Below are positions 14,794 through 27,100 of a stretch of 64,000 nucleotides of DNA, one piece after another (positions within the stretch are counted from its first letter, which is position 1; each line of letters starts with the position of its first letter). The stretch is from contig CM031878.1 of the NCBI GenBank assembly GCA_018697195.1, positions 70,727,072-70,791,071 on the forward strand, written 5' to 3'. The position numbers were made by a program, and so were the translations under genes. The DNA comes from Certhia americana. Its lineage: Eukaryota > Chordata > Aves > Passeriformes > Certhiidae. The notes beneath the pieces were generated by a model. It had not been told where the DNA came from. It did no database searches and worked only from the letters and a program-made list of their open reading frames with translations.

Positions 14794-17700
14794 AAGTCCT
14801 TATATATTAGCTCTCCATGGAAGATGATATTTTTTTTGGCAGCAATAGGAATAAAGATTAGCAAAATTAACTGAAAACTAGCATGGGGTTTGCAACATTT
14901 TTGTAGAGCTATGTGCTATGTCTGACAGAAGGCCACCAATTTCTCTGTGCTCAATTCCCTTCTAATTAAAGAACTTCATATTACTTGCCTGCTGCAGACG
15001 ATGCTGTAGGAATAAAAACTTTCAGGAGCTCAGATGCTGAAGCAGTTGAGGCTATACAGATTACTTAGGTGAAATTTAACTCATTTTGTGTTCAACAGTC
15101 TGATTCTCTCTAATTCACACTCTAATGCCTATTACATGCTTCTATGAGTCTGGAATGGAGCAAGAGGTATCACATTGCATATAAAAAGGCAATAATAATT
15201 TACATTTTTTTTCTTTATGGAATTAAATTCCCTTGAGAACCTTGAGGTTGTTTTCCTACCTGGTTTAAGAAATTTTACAATTGGAATATTGCAATGCTTT
15301 GCAAAATGCCCTAAACACCGTGTTAGCAAAAATTCGAAGTTTTGGAGTCTCAAAATTACTTAAGCTGTTTTTTTCAGGTGCCTTGTGCCAACGAGAAGGA
15401 GCCAGAATTCAGATTATAAACTTTAACACAAGGTTTTCACTTTTGCAAGATATCAGAAGCCCACAATAGGTAGAACAAATTAAAGGACCTTCTTAATCAC
15501 TGTCTACATTGCAATGAAGCAACAAAGTGAAGTCCAAAAGCAGAGTCCAAAATGATGTAGGAAGAAGCTTTTTCTTTCATACTTGCCTGTTGACTGAAGA
15601 CTCTAATTCTAAATACTCCTGGTGGACAGGAAACTTTCTGATAAAGCTTTTCTCAAGCAGCACCACTTCACCCATAAGTAACCATGATCAGGAAGGGACA
15701 TAGTTTGAAATCTCAGTTAATAGAGGTAATGAGTATTAAATAGTCAATCCTAGTAATGACTGTTTCAATCAGTGTGAAACAGTTTAATTTGGATGACAAC
15801 AGCACAGCTATTCTGAGCTTGACTGGATAAAGATCTAGCCCAAGAAGATGATAAGGTTTCTCCAGCGTCTGAGTTTTAACAGGACTATTTTGCATATTTC
15901 CTATGAAGAAGACTTTTTCAAGTGCTTATTTTCTCCCTATGAATGAGTTTGGTAAATATTCTCATACAAGAAATCTCAGGCTCATGCAGAGCTCTAGGTA
16001 TGACAGAGGAATAAATACATGCTGCAGGTCTGGGTGCCTCCAGTAGGTTTTTTCTATATCCCAGTGAAAATTTCAAACTATGCACTCTATAGGCACAAGT
16101 AACATCAAATGAGCTTGGTCTTTGCAGTAGCAACAGACCCTCAGTATTTACAGAGTAGTTCTTTAATGTCCAGGACTATTTCTGCCCCTCAGAAATAGTT
16201 ATGCCTTATGCTTAGGACATGCACCTTCAGGGCCATCCACTGAGAGAGTGATCAGCCAGAGGTCTCTGCACCTGGTTCCAAACACTCTCTCGGCAGTTTA
16301 GTAATTCTCTTATAGGAAAAGCTGTATGCCTGCCTGCAGATTGAAACAATTAAAAGAAGCATTTTTCAGCAACCTTATTTGATCAGAGTGCTCATAGTTA
16401 ACAGGGGATGTTTTGCTGGGGTATTTTTTTCAACTAGGGAGAGAAGAGAAGGTTTCTTTCTCTGACTGTGGCTCTCAGAGCTTCCCAAGACTGACATACA
16501 ATGAAATTGTAAGCTTTGCATTGCCAAAGGGATTTTATAAAACAAACAAAACAGAAACAAAAACAAACAAAAAAGAAAACCAAGAGATCCTGAGGATCTG
16601 ATTCTGAATACTGAGTGGGAGCAGAGAACATGATGTAGCAGTCTGTTGCAGCAAAAATTTTGCTTTCTGGACAGGCAATATATTTTTCTCACGGTAGCTT
16701 TGTGATTCATGTGATTCATGGATCTCAGGAAAACTGGTCAGATAAGGGTAGCATGTGCCACACAATCCTCTTATGCTGTTCCTCTAATCATTATGAATTA
16801 AAGAAGTAGGTAATGATGTTTCATCTCCTAAGAAATGCATAAATTCACATGTATCTATCATGTTTTAAAATGTTCTCCATCGCCACAAGTCAATCAAACA
16901 GCTAAACTAAGCCTGGAAAAAAGCATAGGCTCCTGAAAGAATAGAATAGGCATGAAAAATAAACCAAAGCACAAGTCAGTGAACACTGACTTTATCTTTG
17001 TGGCTCAGGAAAGAATTTTTTTCCTACTGGGAAGTGAAGTGCAAATGGAGTTGATTTTAATATTATGTGTTCCTGTCAACCTACAATGAGAGGGGAAGGC
17101 GGTACCCCTTAAATGTCAAGTAGTTAAGTTTTCAGAGAAAATAACATACTTACCTGACTGTACCGAAGGTTTCTAGTGAATTAGGGAGTAAAAGCAAAGG
17201 AGAGACAGATCTGGAAAAGGCATAAGATTCTTTAATTACTTGTTGAAAAATCCCTCAAATGTTTTTTGTGTGGCATGCACAAAAGATCAATTAGGTCACA
17301 AGAGTTTGTCTATCCCTATTTTGGGGGTCATTCACCCCTGAAGAAATATACCATAGTCTTAAGCACCACAGGGTTCAAAGGTTTGAGATAAGATTATTGA
17401 ATAAAGCTTCATAAGAGCTACTAGTGTAAGAACTAGTAGAAGACCTTGAAGACCTGCACAGTTGATCCATGGTGGTTTTGCTTTCTTTACCAGACCTTTA
17501 CCAGTGAATGGAATTACTCTTCATTCATAGAACAGAAGGCTCTGACATTCACAGACAGTGAGATCTTTCATGAGCTAAACTGGCAAGACCAGAGTGTATG
17601 GTATGGTTGAAAAGCACTGAGCTTCTGCTTGATTTGTTCTGTTTGTCTCTGCAAACAGTCACTGTAGGCAGGTCACCTCTTTTACCCTTGGGAAGGCTAT

Positions 17701-20344
17701 ATTCTTGCAACACAGCTTTCTCTCAGTCATGAGAGGAGTGTGAAAAAATAACTACAGGGACTAGCTAGTGAATAGCACATCTTGTATCTTTGTGGTTTAA
17801 GGAAAAAACCCAAAACTGTAATGAAAGAAGGGTTATATATAGGGTGGATTTTGGTTCTGTGTTCCTCTATACATCAACAATTGACAATGATGAACAATGT
17901 TCAAATATCAAGAGACTCAAGACTTTAATTACAAATTGAATTGATTTGTGTATGCCAAGATTTTGAAGTGAGATAGACACAAAGTAACTCTAGGCTCAAT
18001 TATACACAAAAACATTATAGAAACTCTTCAGGCAGCAAGGGACCCTTTTTGAGCAACAATTTCTGCTAGAGGCTTCAGAGGTCCCAGACCTCAGCATATG
18101 GGGCAAAAGAGCTGCTCACTTCCTTGTTATACATAAGTGAACCTCCCCTCAAACACATATCTGTAGTTTCAGTGTATCTAGCCCTTGTCAGCCACAGCCA
18201 AATAAACTGGGATGGCCTTTCCATTCCTGGAGGGCCCCCATTGTCATCTTTTCCCTTGCATATAGCACATGCCTTCCCAATGACTCTTTGCTACAGAGCC
18301 TTCCCATCTCAAACGTGTCTTCGATAAACAGTTTCTCTTGCTAAATTTTTAATAATAACAACACTCCAAACCAAAAAACACCACACCCTTGGAATTTGTT
18401 GAATTTATGTAAATATTGCACTTCACTCCACTCCTGGCCTTACTTTGCTTCCCTGTCTTTCTTTTGCAGCTCCTTCACTGAAGTCTTGGTTAATGCATCC
18501 AATTATATTTAGTCTGAGTTCCTGCTGCTGTTACCAGTCTGGATGATTTGAGTCAGGATCTCTCACTACGTAAGGATCTTAGTGGTAACCCAGGTAAATG
18601 TTAAACTCTCTTCAATTTACAGAGACACTATTCAATAGTGCCTTTCAGGTAAAAGCATATGAAATACTAAACATCTGTTCATTCCCCAATGAAATCTAAT
18701 TGTCAGTCTACAGCATATTTCTACCTCATTAGATGGCCAGTTAACACTATCCCAAAGCTAATGTACATTCATATGCTAGAAGATTTAATACCTTGGCTGT
18801 TCAACCATAAAAGTGTGCAAATACTATTTTGCTGTTACTGGTTCCTCTGTTTTAAACCAGCACAAGTTATATGAGCATATTTGTATGAGTGAAAAGGTGA
18901 TTATACTTCTCATTATATTACTTGATATTTGTTGATGGAATATTGCTTTTAGTAGGTAGTACCTTTATGCTTGTGCTGTTCAGAGCACTTGATGCATAGC
19001 TAATGCTTACCAAGTAGCAAAGGTGGTGGCTGTGGCGTGTGTTCTAAGGACTCTGGACCCAATTAAACAGTTCTCTTGAGGTTCCCTGTATTTGTACCTT
19101 TATGTTGGGTAGGATACCTCCCATATGTTGAGGTATAGAGGACACAACTACCTTGTAGGTACCTTTTTCTGAAGAGCTAAATTCCTGCATTATCCTGTGC
19201 AATACATGATATCTTACTAATCGAGGCTAAACGGTATTAGGGACAACTCGTGTAGATTGTTGTTATCACTTCTGCCTGTATTTCCTCTGTCCCACTTGCT
19301 AGGCATATGAGTGATTAGCTGGAGTTCTGTCTGGGGTTCTGTGTGTATCCATCCTAGAACAGCTAGCTGCTCTCAATCTTCCATTCCCCCTGGCCTGACT
19401 GAACATCTGGTCTACAAGCTATAGAGTTTGGTCTTCAATTCCACCTAGTAAGCAAAAGACTGATGAATACACTGTAATTGAAGTGATTAAAGTGAAACTG
19501 CTAATTTCTGCAGGAAGGATGAGGAGACCAAGAGGCGCTGGGTGCAAACTGAAATGCAAGACATTTTGTCTAAACATAAGCCTTTTTCACTGTGAGGGTG
19601 ATAAAACACCGGAAGCCCAGAGAGGCTGTAGTGCCTCAGTCCTTGTAGATGCTCAAAATCCAACAGGACATAGCCCAGAGCAATCTGCTGTAGGTGACCC
19701 TGCACTAGCAGGACAGCCAGACTGCCAGCCTCAGCTCATCTCTCATGCTGTCACACTTTCACAACAAGGCATAGGTTAATTCAAAAACAGTTACACTGCT
19801 CAAATATTTTCTAAAAACTTGACACGGACACTCTGGAAATGGAGTTACATAAAGTGGATATTTTGTAGGCTTGTCAACACAGAGGGAAATATGTGATTCA
19901 ACCCAATACTGATAAAATTTGAACTGCTGCCTGACGAACCAGCAGAAACCTATGAGACTAGAATTGCTACACATTCCCTACTTGAGAATATGTTATTAAC
20001 TGCAATAAACGAATGGGATAGCCTCCGTACAGGCAGCTTTGCTGATTTTTATGTGTTTAATTACAGCTGACTCTTTTCAAGAAGGTTCTTTCCCTTTGAC
20101 TAAATCTGGAGGAAAAACTAAATATCAGCGCACTCAGTGATCAAGCTCCCCCTAACTTAATTTGGGTCAGGATTCTTTGCATGTTTGACATACTGCCAGC
20201 TTTTAAAAGGTCTTTTCTAACAGTGTATAACTTGGAAAAGATTTAGATATTTATGAGGAATGTGGATTTTGGTAAAGTGTGATGACTATTTTAGTTACCA
20301 TGAAAAAAATGCTGAAAACTCTGAAATCTGTGCAGAAATCCGGT
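14794..20344. other. Intergenic, nothing recognised
   Basis: Unique-looking sequence downstream of CDO1. Low-complexity A-rich patches occur (for example 16540-16580), but I see no gene or named repeat. Confidence 0.55.
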
Positions 20345-20350
20345 TTTATT
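20345..20350 (-). other. Candidate CDO1 polyadenylation signal (AATAAA)
   Basis: The plus-strand TTTATT is AATAAA on the minus strand. It is the first such hexamer I find downstream of the CDO1 stop codon, giving a 3' UTR of roughly 725 bases. The UTR would contain two U tracts in RNA, from the A tracts at 20524-20552 and 20605-20618. Transcript data could place the end elsewhere. Confidence 0.3.
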
Positions 20351-20519
20351 TCAGTTTTCTTCTTCATTAGCTACACAGAATAATTTGGGAACTGGACATT
20401 AGCAGAATTAAGTATGATTAGTCCTCTTAAAAGTCAAATCTCTGTGCAATTAGTTTTGAAAATCATCATGCATGAAGCATTTCTCTGTTCCTATTTAAAA
20501 CAGGATCTGACAAATTAAA

Positions 20520-20554
<35 letters not shown>

Positions 20555-21073
20555 AAAAAAATTATCAAGATGGCCTAAAGCATTAAAACATAAAAGACTT
20601 AATTAAAAAAAAAAAAAAGAAAGCACTGCTGTTAGTTGTATCTACTGTACTACCCATAGGTACAAGTGACTGGAAGCTTAGAAGTTTATACAGTTACTAA
20701 TTACATTAAAAGCATACATCCCCATATGTCTATTGAGAAGAATCAGATGATGTTTAAAAACCCTATTTCTGATATTCTCAGTGTGATATTCAAGGTGGAG
20801 TTTAAAAGGCGCTAGAATTAGAAAACAAACTACTTAATTCTAACAGGAGCCTAAGAAAAGGCATCTAACCTCTGAAGCAGGTTATGGCACGAGTTAGCTT
20901 AGTGTCCCATAATTGGCATTTGCTCGAGGAAACTGCGTGCGGTCTGGAGGCTGCCCTAGTGTACTCCGATGTGCAAGTAACAAAATAGATCTGGCTGTCA
21001 GCCTTAGCCATGCAAGTCTTCTGTCCCTGGTTAAACATTCAGCAGGTCTTATGCAAATATGTGCTGATGCTTC
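20351..21073 (-). other. Probable CDO1 3' UTR with two A tracts
   Basis: This lies between the CDO1 stop codon and the first downstream minus-strand AATAAA. It includes an A29 tract at 20524-20552 and an A14 tract at 20605-20618 on the plus strand. No other gene is visible. The UTR assignment is an inference from position only. Confidence 0.4.
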
Positions 21074-21103
21074 TCAGTTGTTCTCCTGCGGCACTCCTGT
21101 AGC
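21074..21103 (-). CDS. CDO1: CDO1 coding exon 5, nine codons plus stop
   Basis: It encodes ATGVPQENN and TGA, collinear with the human C-terminus ATSGSLENN. A long pyrimidine tract and AG precede it, and phase 0 matches the exon 4 donor. Because it is so short, automated gene finders may miss it. Confidence 0.87.
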   Translation of the reverse strand, partial: ATGVPQENN

Positions 21104-24100
21104 CTAAAAGGAAAGAGGACAGGTTGTTGCTTTAAGGAAAGAGATTGTCACTGCCTATTTCATGGTCTTGTGGACCTTTGTTCTCAGAGCAGTTCAGCAC
21201 TTTAAAATACTTGAAGCGTACATTTTCAGTGCTCCTTGCCAGAGTTTTGTGGAAGGCACTATGTGCCTGACAAAGTCACCCTGTCTGTTGGCTCTGGGTG
21301 ACCAAGAGTAAGTGCATGGCAGAAGGGACAGCTGAGGAGTGCCTCTGCCTCCTCCTTCAGGCTATCTTCTCTCCCCAACAGCCTGCTCGGCTTCATTTTG
21401 GCAGAAACTGATTGAATGTCCAGCTTGGAAGACAAGCTGCAAAGAGATACTGCCTCCCCCTGCAAAACTCCTGGCAGAAGGAACTGGTGTGCTGTGACAC
21501 CCAAGACAAAGTCAGTTTTCTGTCAGTGAACTTTCCTATAAGTGTTCTCATGGTTTGTACTTGAACCATGCAATTACTCCCATGGGCAAGTCCCTTGACA
21601 CACATACTCTTTTTATTATTAAACCTATACCTTATTGTGTATTTCCTGGAGAGTTAGTTAATCAAGACTTCATTGTGGCCAGAGGCCAGAAATCACAAGG
21701 GATTTACATATGTGTTTTACCTATAAAATAATTGAGACAAAGAGGAAGAACTGAATGTGCTTTTGTTAGGGCAATCTTCCAGTCATAAAAGATACACAAA
21801 TATACTGTACATTACTCTCTTGGTATTTATAATTTATAGATCTCTACCTCTCTATGTCCTTCTGCGATCTGGTAAGCAGGAGAAAGTTTGCTTTTCTAGT
21901 ATGTTCTCCAGAAACCAAGTCACTGAGACCAGGAGGTTTTTGTAGCATGAAGTCATTTTAGGCAGCTGAATGGTCCAGACTCGCTACCACCTTCTTCTTT
22001 AATGGAATTCCATTTACAGGAATTCATGAAAGAGACCCAATGATTAAGATTTAGCTCTTTCCTGTAAGCCAGATCCACTTTCCCACAAATGGTGAAAATA
22101 CTGCCAGATGGTTACAGATCAGAGTAGGGAGAAACACTCCAAGCCAAAATATCCAGTCTCATTTATTATCTTATGCACTTAATATTCAATAAAGACTTGA
22201 AACAAAAAGAAAGCAAATAAACACTGAACCTTTGCATGAATTTTGTTTAGAATTATTCCAAGTTAATTATTCTATAAAATCTGAACTATAAATTCAAATT
22301 TATTTCTCAAAGACTTTTCAAACTTGTGAAGGTCAAAATTTATGTTACAGCTGTTTGGAAATGTGACAGCCTTCAGAAAAATAATTTTGCATGGTACTTG
22401 CCAACTACATAAAACTTTAAGTTGATCTGAACTAAAGACTCACTCTAGGAAACTCCTGAGCACTGAATTTCTGGCTTCAAGGAAAACAGAACTATTCAGT
22501 ATCAAACAAAACTAAACAGTGTCTGAACACCTGTGGCTAAACATCCAGAATCACTCTTTTCTCCACAGGTAAGAAATGCATAGTATAGTGCTGAAACCCT
22601 ATTCCCTATTAACCTTTCCCACCTGTCCCAGCTTGGTTGCTCCAAAAATGGTCTTAATACTTCTTTCCTATCCAAATAAAATCTCATGCCATTGCCCAAG
22701 AATGCAGACAACAGACAACCGGCCTACTCTTACCCTCAGAGCAAGTCTTACTCTGTGAATATTGTGATTCTGAAGAATTGAATTGATTAAAGAAATATTT
22801 ATAATAAGCTGCAAGGTTTAAACCTCTTGAAATGTGATCCTTTTTAGCAGAACAGTTTAGGCAGGAAACATTACACCTGACTAATGCTGGCCAAAACAAT
22901 GTAGCTGCTTCACACTTTCCATTGACTAGGTTGTATTTACTATCATTTGTAGCCTGCCGATGCTTAACTAGTAGCAGATGTCTCATTAATCCTCTTTGCT
23001 CAGAAGCAGAGGCAGGCTACAAAACGGGGAGCTCCACACAAGGGAAGTGAAACTCAACCCATCAAACAGTGCTTGCAAACAGGTTTTATCGGGTTCTATC
23101 TGACCCTGGATGGGGATGGCGCAGGAAGGGCAGAGGTGCTGACCCTCCTGCCTGTCCCAGGGCAGAGTCACTGCAGCCTCTGCAGGCAGAAGGGCCATCC
23201 CTTGTGCCCATCCCCACAGGGCTCAGAGCCCGGGGCCAAGAGGGGAACGCCTCATCTCGTACTTACACAGACAGTCCTTTCCCCAAACTTGCTGTAGAAG
23301 GTCATCGTGACTTTGTGCTTGTGCCCAGTCCTCTGATCAAAGGTGTTACAGGTGTCGAAGGGTGGGCTGTACAAATGCAGGCTAACGGCAGGCTCTGTGT
23401 GGCTTATGTTCTCCACACGGTGCAGTCCAATGGAGTCTACACCAGCAAAGGCACAAAATGAGAAGCTGTGTTAGCAGGAAGTTCCAATGACATCTCAATT
23501 GCCTGAAAAAAAATGCTTTTTAAACTGTATCTCTTGAGCAAAGAGGCATGGCCACACTTCCATGGGCAACGAGTAACTCAGTACAGGGAATTTGACTGTT
23601 GTTCTCTAGCACAGATTCCTAAATACACTGGTAATCAAAATGTGTTATTGCCTTTCACAGTTCATGTAACTTCTAGATTATCTGCCACAGGATAAAGGCC
23701 AACAGAACTCCCAAGAAAATTAAGGAAGACCATACCATAAGTATTTTCCTAGCTCTCATTCCCAAAGGACTTCAAGCTCATTTACCTTCCCAGGAGACCT
23801 CTTGCTATACATGCTTCAGAAGCAGGAAGGGGACAAAAGCTTTTGTGTTGTTAATTCTTCATAAGTAGCAAGGGTATCAGTCCCATTAAAAGTCAGCTAC
23901 ATGCATTTGGGGCGTGGACCTATGGGCAGAGGTACGGTGTCTTCTACTGTGGGCATCTGTTTCCTAATTAATCCTTCCAGTTTACTGGTTTGGAGAATAC
24001 ATTTTACATTTGTTTTCTCATTCCAGTAAGGTGACTAATCAATAGTGACCAGCACACTTCCAATCATGACTGTATAGTAAGCATAATCAAATTATTATAT

Positions 24101-27100
24101 AAAAGTGTAAGGTATGAAGAATCACATCCATAAAACAAACCATGTCCATTCTACACTAAAATGGTTTTGAGTTACTTAAGAGAGACCTTGAATTTAATTT
24201 ATGACCCTGCTGTAAAAACAACTCAGGCCTTTGTACTTGAATTTGTTATATAATACCTGGATCTGTATTGTGCAACATAGCCATGGTACCCTGAGAGTCA
24301 TGAGTACACTCATAACTCTGATTGGAAGCCCTAAGTGTTGTTAACAAACTTTATCTAAATAGAGAATGTAGCAGCAGCTGGGGGGGAAAGTCCTAAATCT
24401 GTGCTCATCTAACTGGGAACTCAAATAAACACAGTTTAGTGGGTTCTAATCCTTAGGTACAAGAGCAACCAAGAAGCACAAGTAGAAGAAGGCCCTTGCT
24501 ATTGATGCAGTTATGGCAAACAACACACTGTCAGTGTTTTCCTTCTGCTCATTCAATGTGTTTAGTTTTAAACCAAGACATCTGTTACGAAATATGGCAG
24601 AGATCCAAACAGCCTCAGAGAACTGGATTTTAAACAGCCAAGGAAGCTTTGGATAAGATGCACACAGTCTGCAATTGAGTTGCATTGGAAAGAAATGCCT
24701 ATGTAGGAAAACCTGACTGAGATGGAGAGCTCATGTCCATGGCAGATGTGTCAAGTCAGTTCTTGCATTTCCTGCATTGCCTATCAATTTAGTGTCTTCA
24801 TTTAGTGTGGCAAAGCTTCAGCAGAGGGCTGCAGTTTTTCTCCCCAAGTGCACTTATCCCAACTAAGTTCATAACCCAGTATGAGGTTCCCTCTAGCTGG
24901 GAAGTCCCCAAGGTCAGCCCAACAGTCTCCAGTGTTTAACCCATGACATATAAAACAGATGACCTGCTTGTCTGCTGCTTCACCTTTGTTCTATTGAACA
25001 CAAGGTGGTCCAGCACGATGTGCAGTGTCTTTCATAGCACCTGCACACATTACACCCAGACAGCAACTCCAGGATGGTCTCCAGCAAAGCATGAGGTGGT
25101 AACAGTTACAGATACATGTGATGATGTTTTGGATTTAGGTACTTAAAGACTCTTACTGATGGAGTTTTAGTCATTCTCAGCACTGTGGGGTTTTTTTGGG
25201 TTTTTTTTGGGGATTGGGAATTTCAGTTTTGCTCACAGTGCACTTCAGGACTACAGTCTTTTGTTGTTTTGGACAAGAACTGTTTCAGATTTCTGTTCCT
25301 GGCTGGTAAATTTACTTCATAGACAGCTTTTACATTTTCAACATAAATCTTCTATAACTGAGTAAAAGAATTAATTCTTTGGGAGCAAGAAAAAACAACA
25401 AAAGAAAACAAAAGCAAACAAACAACAACACCCCCCCCCCAAAAAAAAAAAAAAACAAAAAACCCCCCAAAAAAAACCAAGGTGATCAAGCTATCTAAAC
25501 TTTGCTTCTCCTATTTCTTAAAAAATGCAATTCAAGTATATGTTTACTAGCAATTTCAGAAATCAACAGGGGCACAATGCTAAAGGCTGCTTGGACTAGA
25601 GGTGATATCCAGTATATTAAATTATCAAACAATTGCTACAATGTTTTAAGAGTGAAAGAACAGCAGATTTTTATTGTGGTCGTTTATTTTACTGAATCTA
25701 GATACAGGCTTGTGCAGAGTCTAAAGAGTCACATTCTTAAACTGTGCTTAAATCCATAGGTATTATACAGTTAAAGGTAGGAGACTAAAAAGCAGATGAA
25801 CTCTTCTGTTAGGAATAAGACTAATGGACAGATAGTTGTAAAAACAAGCTTAATATCTTACCATTAATGTAGGCACATTGATTTTCCCTCAAAACTCGTT
25901 CTGATTTCTTAGTCATTTCACCATTTCCTTTTTTCTCAGGCCAGTCGAACAGAGTCTCCTTTAGATTTCCTTGGAGGATCTTCATGAAGCAGTGTGAGTC
26001 AGTGTGATCATGGATACTGCTGTATATGCAAAAAGAATAACCAAACTCAGTGTGATACGTATATTTAATTTAAGTGCAAGACAGACAACACAGCATGTTG
26101 TATGGAGACAAAACCTTAGAATTAAATTCCATTGCACAAGGAACATGCATTAAGGGATGTCTACTTCAAACTGCTACTATAGAAATATTTTAAGATATGT
26201 TCACAATTAGCAAGATTCGGAGAAGAGTCAGATATTGGTAAGCCTATGACTTTAATATGAGAAATACAAAGAAGGTCTGGAGAAAGGAGTAGGGCTGAAA
26301 ATTTCTTCAAAATGTAAAAATTCTTCTGGGCCAAGAAATACCATGATCCCAGGCAGAGGCTGGTGTCAACTTGCAAGTATACCTGATCTTTGCAAATCCA
26401 CCATGCTTACTCCCAAAACATGAAGAAATGAGTAAATTCCGTTTAATTTCTATAGCTCCATTACTGCTGGGATTCACATGCATTGTTGAAAAAAAATATG
26501 CTGTACTTCTCACTCCAATAGCACTAATATAATCTTACTCCAATACTACTAACTAGCTATACTAACCTGTTAATTTCACGGGCTTTTTCACATTAAAACA
26601 CAACAGAATCTGGTAGGATTTGTTTACTTTCTTGATCTCTCTTCTTGCTCTGAAGTGTGCTTCATTTGCCACGTTTAGGGACTACATATGGGTTAGATAT
26701 TAAGTTTAGTATTGGTACAGGGGTTTTTTTAAGTACAGGGCTGTTATAGAAGTAAATGGGATTAGGACAAAGGGAGGGCTCTCCACTCATCAGGGGCAAA
26801 GGAGAAGAGGGAATTTGATCCTCCGAAATACAGTGCTAATGAGTTTCAGTCAAAAACGTGGTACATTACTGGTTTTAGTCAACAAGCATTAGGATTTCTT
26901 GCAAACTGAGATGTTGAGAGATCAGAGCTTGCTTCAGGCACACATTTCACAAATGCCACATTGTCATGGTCCTTCCAAAATCCTTGAGAAAATCTGACCT
27001 TCTTATTGTAGGAAGTAAAACCAACTTGTCTCAGTCTAGCTCTAACAAATGCCCGTCCAACTCGAACACAGTTTAATATAAATTACAGGCTTTGTGGGAA

